Below, one piece after another: positions 14,002 to 17,410 of a stretch of DNA of 17,410 bases (positions are counted from its first letter, which is position 1; each line of letters opens with the position of its first letter). The position numbers were made by a program, and so were the translations under genes. The DNA comes from UBA9676 sp036522155 (GTDB lineage Bacteria; Actinomycetota; Actinomycetes; Streptosporangiales; Streptosporangiaceae): the NCBI GenBank assembly GCA_036522155.1, contig DATDGI010000272.1, positions 1-17,410 on the forward strand. Direction: 5' to 3'. The notes below the pieces were generated by a model. It was not told the origin of the DNA, did not search any database, and saw only the letters and a list, made by a program, of their open reading frames with translations.

Positions 14002-14020
14002 GCCCAGCATGACGCTGGGC
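14002..14020 (+). other. Small hairpin before the short ORF
   Basis: GCCCAGC (14002-14008) and GCTGGGC (14014-14020) form a perfect 7-bp stem with a 5-base loop. It is about 90 bases ahead of the small ORF at 14111. It could be a terminator, a leader structure or chance. Confidence 0.3.
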
Positions 14021-14110
14021 CGACGGTCGGACGCCGCCAGCCCAGCTCTATTCACACCGAGCCCACTTCGGAAAGCTCCACCTCAGAAGCATCGGACGAG
14101 GAGTCCCGGC

Positions 14111-14221
14111 ATGATCCTTTACATTACCCCCGCCTCGTGGGGGCGCAAGAGGGGTACCGACCCATTTACCGGCGGCGGCCACCGGAAGCGGGCTGACCGC
14201 TTTCCTGACCGCGGGAGGTGA
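14111..14221 (+). CDS. Small basic protein of 36 residues, unrecognised
   Basis: A short frame beginning MILYITPASWGRKRG and ending in an Arg-rich tail. Support comes from GAGGAG seven bases before the ATG, and from its stop lying within the ribosome site of the next gene (GGGAGGTGA). This arrangement suggests coupled translation, or a leader peptide controlling the membrane protein downstream. I do not recognise the product; the high Arg/Lys and Gly content gives no fold. It could also be a non-coding leader. Confidence 0.45.
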   Translation: MILYITPASWGRKRGTDPFTGGGHRKRADRFPDRGR

Positions 14222-14225
14222 CCAG

Positions 14226-14537
14226 ATGGTCCTCTTCACCTTGATCCTGGGCGGGTTCATCGGTGCCGTCATCGGGTGGCGGTACGGCCTGGCCCGCCGC
14301 AACGACGCCATCGCCCGCGCCCGGGCGGGCATGGTCCGCGAGATCCTGTACTGGAAGGACGCGGCCGACCGGGCGAACGCCGAAGCAGCCCGGGTGATCC
14401 GGGAGGCTGAGACCTGGGCCGCCGGTGCCCAGCAGGGACGCGAGGATGTGATCTCCATCATGCCGCTGCTGATGGCTGCCCAGGAGAAGTCCAAGGGCGG
14501 GCTGGGCACGGCGGCCGACGACAGCAACTGCGGATAG
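14226..14537 (+). CDS. Small single-pass membrane protein with helical cytoplasmic tail
   Basis: A 103-residue protein of no family I recognise. Residues 2-20 form a membrane helix with a glycine-zipper pattern (GGFIGAVIG). A basic segment (GWRYGLARRNDAIARARAG) follows, placing the tail in the cytoplasm. Residues 35-75 are Ala/Glu/Arg-rich and probably helical, followed by a hydrophobic MPLLMAAQ patch. A strong ribosome site GGGAGGTG lies five bases before the ATG. The small ORF at 14111 ends four bases upstream, and a strong hairpin follows the stop. The start is secure and the gene looks real; function unknown. Confidence 0.75.
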   Translation: MVLFTLILGGFIGAVIGWRYGLARRNDAIARARAGMVREILYWKDAADRANAEAARVIREAETWAAGAQQGREDVISIMPLLMAAQEKSKGGLGTAADDSNCG

Positions 14538-14544
14538 CGGACGA

Positions 14545-14587
14545 ACGCTCCCCAGCCGGCACCCCGCCATTGGCCGGCGGGGAGCGT
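14545..14587 (+). terminator. Strong hairpin terminator after the small membrane-protein gene
   Basis: ACGCTCCCC (14545-14553) pairs with GGGGAGCGT (14579-14587), and inside it GCCGGC (14555-14560) pairs with GCCGGC (14573-14578). This gives 15 bp with one bulged A and a 12-base loop. It begins seven bases after the TAG at 14537. No U-tract follows, which is usual in high-GC actinomycetes. Confidence 0.7.
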
Positions 14588-14640
14588 ATGGAACGTGACG
14601 GGGAAGAAGCGGGAGCAGGCCACGGGGGGGCTGGCGGGCG

Positions 14641-14841
14641 CTAGCGGGCGAAGAAGTGCAGGCCCAGCCAGGCCCAGCCGACCAGGATGGCCACGCGCAG
14701 GGTGCGGCTGCTCATCGCCGCGGTGATGATCGCGCCGAGGGACGGAATCTTGCTGCCGGGCCGACGGCTGAGCAGTTGCAGCGTCACTCCGGCAGCCAGC
14801 ACCACCAGGTAGCCGGTGACGGTGACATCGTGGCTGTTCAT
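14641..14841 (-). CDS. Small membrane protein, DUF6186-like
   Basis: A 66-residue protein with two predicted membrane helices (about 8-25 and 47-63) joined by a basic loop containing LLSRRPGSKIPSLG. The loop and the ending GWAWLGLHFFAR match my memory of the DUF6186 family of actinobacterial membrane proteins; that assignment is from pattern recognition only. It starts four bases after the stop of the larger membrane protein, with GGAGCGA upstream of the ATG, so the two are surely co-transcribed. Function unknown. Confidence 0.75.
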   Translation of the reverse strand: MNSHDVTVTGYLVVLAAGVTLQLLSRRPGSKIPSLGAIITAAMSSRTLRVAILVGWAWLGLHFFAR

Positions 14842-14845
14842 CGCA

Positions 14846-15562
14846 TCATCGCTCCACCAGGAACCAGCCGAACAGCAGCCAGACCGCCAGCAGGGCCGAC
14901 CGGCCCGCCCAGCCGGCCAGCACCGGATCGGTCAGCGTGCTGATGGTCGGATGGGGGTAGGAGCTGGCGAGCAGGGTCGGCTGCTGCAGCAGCGCCTGCA
15001 GTTCCCATAGGCAGCCCGCGAGGATCACGGCCAGCCACAGCAGCACCCCCGCCCGCGACGGCTTGACCGGCCGGGGCCGGGGCCGGCGCGGGCCACGCCA
15101 GCCGGTCACCACCACCACCGAGCCCAGCCCGAGCACCGCGGCCGTGGCGGGCCAGGAGTAACGGATGAAGGAGCCGACCACGAGCACGTAGCTGACCGCG
15201 GCCGTCAGCCAGGCCGTCGCGACCGTGGCACGCCGGCGGCGGGACAGCGGCGGCGCTGCGCTGGTCGCCGGGCCCTCCGCGCCGGGGTCTGCATAGGCCT
15301 GATCCAGGTCTATACCGGATTGCCCGGCCTGGCGCAACCGGTGGCCGGCGTCCCAGGCCAGGCACACCGCGGCGATGGCCATGAGCAGGCCATCCAGTGG
15401 CTTGCCGGACGCGGCGGTGAAGTACGCGATCAGCAGCAGGATCACGACGACCGGCTCGCGCAGGCCCCGCAGCAACGCGATCATGTGCCCGGACCGCGTC
15501 CGGGTCGCCGTCTCCTCCCTCATGCCCGGGCCTGGCCCGGCAAAGCGGTCAGATGCGGGCAC
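14846..15562 (-). CDS. Multi-pass membrane protein, unrecognised
   Basis: A 238-residue protein with about six hydrophobic segments (roughly 36-52, 55-71, 112-132, 137-153, 170-190 and 216-236). A polar loop with IDLDQAYADPGAEGPATS lies after the second, and an Arg/Pro-rich cytoplasmic stretch (155-168) after the fourth. I recognise no family motif. The start is uncertain: GTG 15562 has GGTGA seven bases upstream, while ATG 15523 and ATG 15484 lack a site. It is followed closely by the DUF6186-like gene and preceded by the GntR gene on the same strand, so it is the likely target of that regulator. Confidence 0.75.
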   Translation of the reverse strand: MPASDRFAGPGPGMREETATRTRSGHMIALLRGLREPVVVILLLIAYFTAASGKPLDGLLMAIAAVCLAWDAGHRLRQAGQSGIDLDQAYADPGAEGPATSAAPPLSRRRRATVATAWLTAAVSYVLVVGSFIRYSWPATAAVLGLGSVVVVTGWRGPRRPRPRPVKPSRAGVLLWLAVILAGCLWELQALLQQPTLLASSYPHPTISTLTDPVLAGWAGRSALLAVWLLFGWFLVER

Positions 15563-15642
15563 GAGTGGGTCACCAGCACAAGCTAGCGCTGCCGATCTGC
15601 GCTGGGAAGCCTGTACGCCCGGACCGGTCGGCTGACCAGGCG

Positions 15643-15879
15643 TTACTTGCGGTCGGCGACGAAGGTGCCGCGGCCGGGGAAGGTCCTCACCAGCCCGTCA
15701 TCGCGCAGGATCTGGAGCGCGTGCCTGACCGTGCCACGGGACACCCCGTGCTCGCCCATCAGGTACGACTCGGACGGGACCGGCTGACGCGGCCGCAGCT
15801 CGCCCGACTCGATCGCATGCCGCAGGATCGCCTCCAGCTGCAGGTACAGCGGCGTGGCGTCGAAGTGATCAACCCGCAC
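15643..15879 (-). CDS. GntR-type winged-helix regulator without effector domain
   Basis: A 78-residue protein that is almost only the GntR DNA-binding domain: PLYLQLEAILRHAIESGEL, then VPSESYLMGEHGVSRGTVRHAL (split here by the helix-turn-helix) and the wing TFPGRGTFVADR. Usual GntR proteins carry a further ligand-binding domain; YtrA-type members have a short tail and control membrane-protein genes, but this one is shorter still. The GTG start at 15879 has GGTGA four bases upstream. Membrane-protein genes follow on the same strand. The large dyad upstream (15922-15965) is the obvious operator candidate. Confidence 0.9.
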   Translation of the reverse strand: MRVDHFDATPLYLQLEAILRHAIESGELRPRQPVPSESYLMGEHGVSRGTVRHALQILRDDGLVRTFPGRGTFVADRK

Positions 15880-15921
15880 GCCGTCACCGTAACTGACCAG
15901 CTAGAACATATCTGATGGGAG

Positions 15922-15965
15922 ATACGGGTTAGACGGGTTACCGGTATAACCCATCTAACCTGTAT
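15922..15965. promoter_or_regulatory. 44-bp dyad operator between the GntR and Cys-rich genes
   Basis: Two 19-base arms (15922-15940 and 15947-15965) are complementary at 17 of 19 positions around a 6-base centre. Each arm carries two GGTTA-type half-sites spaced nine bases apart: GGGTTA at 15926 and 15935, TAACCC at 15947 and TAACCT at 15956. The right end overlaps TATACT (15963-15968), a good -10 for the plus-strand gene at 16017. On the other strand TATGTT (15905-15910) may be the -10 of the GntR gene. A bound repressor could block both promoters. Confidence 0.75.
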
Positions 15966-16016
15966 ACTCGATTACCTGGAGCTGCCACTATCAGCCCGGC
16001 TACCCGGAAGGGCGCG

Positions 16017-16424
16017 ATGAGCGACGAAGCCGACCAGGCCGACCCAGCCGAACCGACCGGCCCAGCCCGTTACGTCTCCGCCGGGCCGCCCACGTGCGTG
16101 GCCTGCGGCCGGTTCATCCCGGAGCCGCGGGCGGACCCGCCCGGCTTCGACGAGATCACCGTGGCCGCCCCCGAAGGCCGGCCGCTGTGCAGCAACCGGG
16201 CCCACCGTGACCTCGGCCTGTTCGCCACGGTGGTGGTGACCTTTGGGCAGCTCGGCACGCTGTACTTACTCCACGAGGCGCTCTGGCCCGAGACGTGGGG
16301 ATGCTCGTATCCCTTCTGCGGCGAGTGCTGGGACACCGTCCGGGGGCTGGCCGAGCGCAAGCGCCCCGGACTGGTCATCCGCGACGCCACCAAGCTGGCC
16401 GGGGCACCCGCCGGAGGTTGCTAG
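16017..16424 (+). CDS. Cys-rich protein, possible zinc ribbon, unrecognised
   Basis: A 135-residue soluble protein. An acidic Pro/Ala head is followed by C27-x2-C30 (PTCVACGRF), then C58, and C96-x4-C101-x2-C104 (GCSYPFCGEC), with a final C135. Two CxxC knuckles about 70 residues apart suggest one zinc site, but I know no family with this exact layout. No membrane helix is present. The ATG at 16017 has GGAAGG about six bases upstream and TATACT about 50 bases upstream. It is divergent from the GntR gene across a large dyad, so it is probably controlled by it. The hydrolase gene starts nine bases after its stop. Confidence 0.75.
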   Translation: MSDEADQADPAEPTGPARYVSAGPPTCVACGRFIPEPRADPPGFDEITVAAPEGRPLCSNRAHRDLGLFATVVVTFGQLGTLYLLHEALWPETWGCSYPFCGECWDTVRGLAERKRPGLVIRDATKLAGAPAGGC

Positions 16425-16433
16425 CGTCCTTCC

Positions 16434-17410
16434 ATGGCACTGCGCCGCCGCCCGCCTGCCAAGGCCATCGTCGCGGCCATCGTCGCTGCCGCGCTTGTGG
16501 CCGCGGGCATCGTGCTCGCCGTCGCGCTGACCAGGCCCGCCCCGCTGACCATCCGCAACCTGCGCATCGCGGTCGTGGACGGGCCGCAGGACAACCAGCA
16601 CGTGGTTCTCGACGCGAGCTTCTTCCTGCCGCCCGGGCACGGCAAGGTTCCCGCCATCCTGCTCGCGCACGGCTTCGGGGAGACCAAGTACGCGGTCGAG
16701 CCTGAGGCTGAGTACCTGGCCCGGGCTGGATTCGCGGTGCTGACCTGGTCCGCGCGCGGGTTCGGCGCCTCGACCGGGCAGATCGGGCTGGACTCACCCG
16801 ACTACGAGGTCAAGGACGTCGAGCAGCTCGTCAGCTGGCTCGCCCGGCAGCCGCGGGTGATGCTCGACCACCCGGGCGACCCGCGGGTCGGCATCACCGG
16901 GGGGTCCTACGGCGGCGGGATCGCGCTGCTCGCCGCCGCCTATGACCACCGGATCGACGCGGTCGTCGCCCAGAGCACCTGGAACAACCTGGCCACCGCC
17001 CTGTTCCCGAACGGGGCGGGCGGCGGCCCGGTGGGCGGCGTCTTCAAGCGGCAGTGGGCCGGCCTGCTGTTCACCCAGGGCGCGGTCGGGTTCGGCGCCA
17101 GCGGCGGCGCCCTGCCCGCCCCGGCCGGCCAGGCCGGTAGCACCAGCCAGCCGGCCGCCGGGCCGGGCCCCGCGCTGCCACCGGCCGGGCTGGGCCGGTC
17201 CGCCCTGTGCGGCCGGTTCCAGCCCCAGATCTGTGCCATCTACCAGCAGCTCGCTGCCACCGGCCGGCCCACCCCGCAGGCCATCTCGCTGCTGCTGCGG
17301 TCCAGCCCGGCCAGCGTCGCCAGCCAGATGCGCGCCCCCACCCTGCTCATCCAGGGCGAGAACGACTCGCTGTTCGGCATGGACCAGGCCAACGCCAACT
17401 ACCAGGCCAT
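16434..17410 (+). CDS. Membrane-anchored alpha/beta hydrolase, X-Pro dipeptidyl-peptidase/CocE-like (3' end outside window)
   Basis: The 325 visible residues start with a basic head and one hydrophobic helix (about 11-33), either an anchor or a signal sequence, so the enzyme acts outside the membrane. The hydrolase domain shows the oxyanion HGFGE (79-83), nucleophile S158 in GGSYGG, and D311 in LLIQGEND; the catalytic His would lie beyond the window. It resembles the peptidase S15/CocE group of esterases and peptidases. A Gly/Ala/Pro/Ser-rich insert (about 218-252) interrupts the cap region, and C259/C267 may pair. The ATG at 16434 has only a distant GGAGG (16413-16417). It follows the Cys-rich gene by nine bases. 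Substrate unknown. Confidence 0.88.
   Translation, partial: MALRRRPPAKAIVAAIVAAALVAAGIVLAVALTRPAPLTIRNLRIAVVDGPQDNQHVVLDASFFLPPGHGKVPAILLAHGFGETKYAVEPEAEYLARAGFAVLTWSARGFGASTGQIGLDSPDYEVKDVEQLVSWLARQPRVMLDHPGDPRVGITGGSYGGGIALLAAAYDHRIDAVVAQSTWNNLATALFPNGAGGGPVGGVFKRQWAGLLFTQGAVGFGASGGALPAPAGQAGSTSQPAAGPGPALPPAGLGRSALCGRFQPQICAIYQQLAATGRPTPQAISLLLRSSPASVASQMRAPTLLIQGENDSLFGMDQANANYQA

Larger units (their letters stand above)
13535..14110. other. Gene-poor stretch upstream of the XRE regulator
   Basis: No gene here can be supported well. The region is less GC-rich than the flanks (judged by eye) and holds the repeats at 13680-13731 and a small hairpin at 14002-14020. Three overlapping plus-strand frames are open. 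The one from ATG 13786 to 14000 has an AGAGGA six bases upstream but encodes a Pro-rich product I cannot relate to any family. A short minus-strand frame (13550-13753) is equally unconvincing. It may be a regulatory leader or decayed sequence. Confidence 0.4.

Overview
The window is very GC-rich, its codons end mostly in G or C, and several genes start with GTG. DUF397/DUF5753-HTH genes, a DUF6186-type membrane protein, PadR plus HAAS-like genes and an MmpL-type transporter all point to a (probably mycelial) actinomycete. I cannot name a genus. I see no rRNA, tRNA, CRISPR array, transposase or integrase.

Layout. Positions 1-1917 (minus) hold an MMPL-family membrane transporter cut off by the window edge, divergent from an amidase-signature enzyme (2038-3513, plus). 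An SDR oxidoreductase (3526-4314, minus) converges on the amidase. A hemerythrin-like protein follows (4397-5020, minus), with a hairpin just after its stop. Next is a two-gene unit: a PadR regulator (5911-6270) overlapping by ATGA a membrane protein (5096-5914) with a HAAS-like head and an extracytoplasmic sensor-like domain. Its promoter looks leaderless, with a near-perfect operator inside it.

The centre of interest is a minus-strand, tightly coupled gene run (11219 to 6397): pgeF, murL, murD2 and an FAD-linked D-2-hydroxyacid dehydrogenase-like gene, each overlapping the next. MurD2 and MurL make up the alternative D-glutamate route of peptidoglycan synthesis described in Xanthomonas: L-Glu is ligated to UDP-MurNAc-L-Ala and then epimerised on the nucleotide precursor. 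PgeF is a peptidoglycan-precursor editing factor. The set therefore looks like a precursor-synthesis and quality-control operon, with the FAD enzyme as an unexplained partner. A 51-bp palindromic element lies just beyond its 3' end.

The remainder is accessory. A secreted or membrane-anchored CAP-domain protein (11301-12089, minus) comes first. A somewhat AT-richer patch follows (about 12100-14220) with a DUF397 gene and an XRE/DUF5753 regulator facing each other, a repeat-rich upstream region, and a small-ORF/membrane-protein pair ending in a strong hairpin (14545-14587). Then come a GntR regulator, a multi-pass membrane protein and a DUF6186-like protein (minus), divergent from a Cys-rich putative zinc protein (plus) across a 44-bp dyad operator. 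A membrane-anchored alpha/beta hydrolase runs off the right edge.
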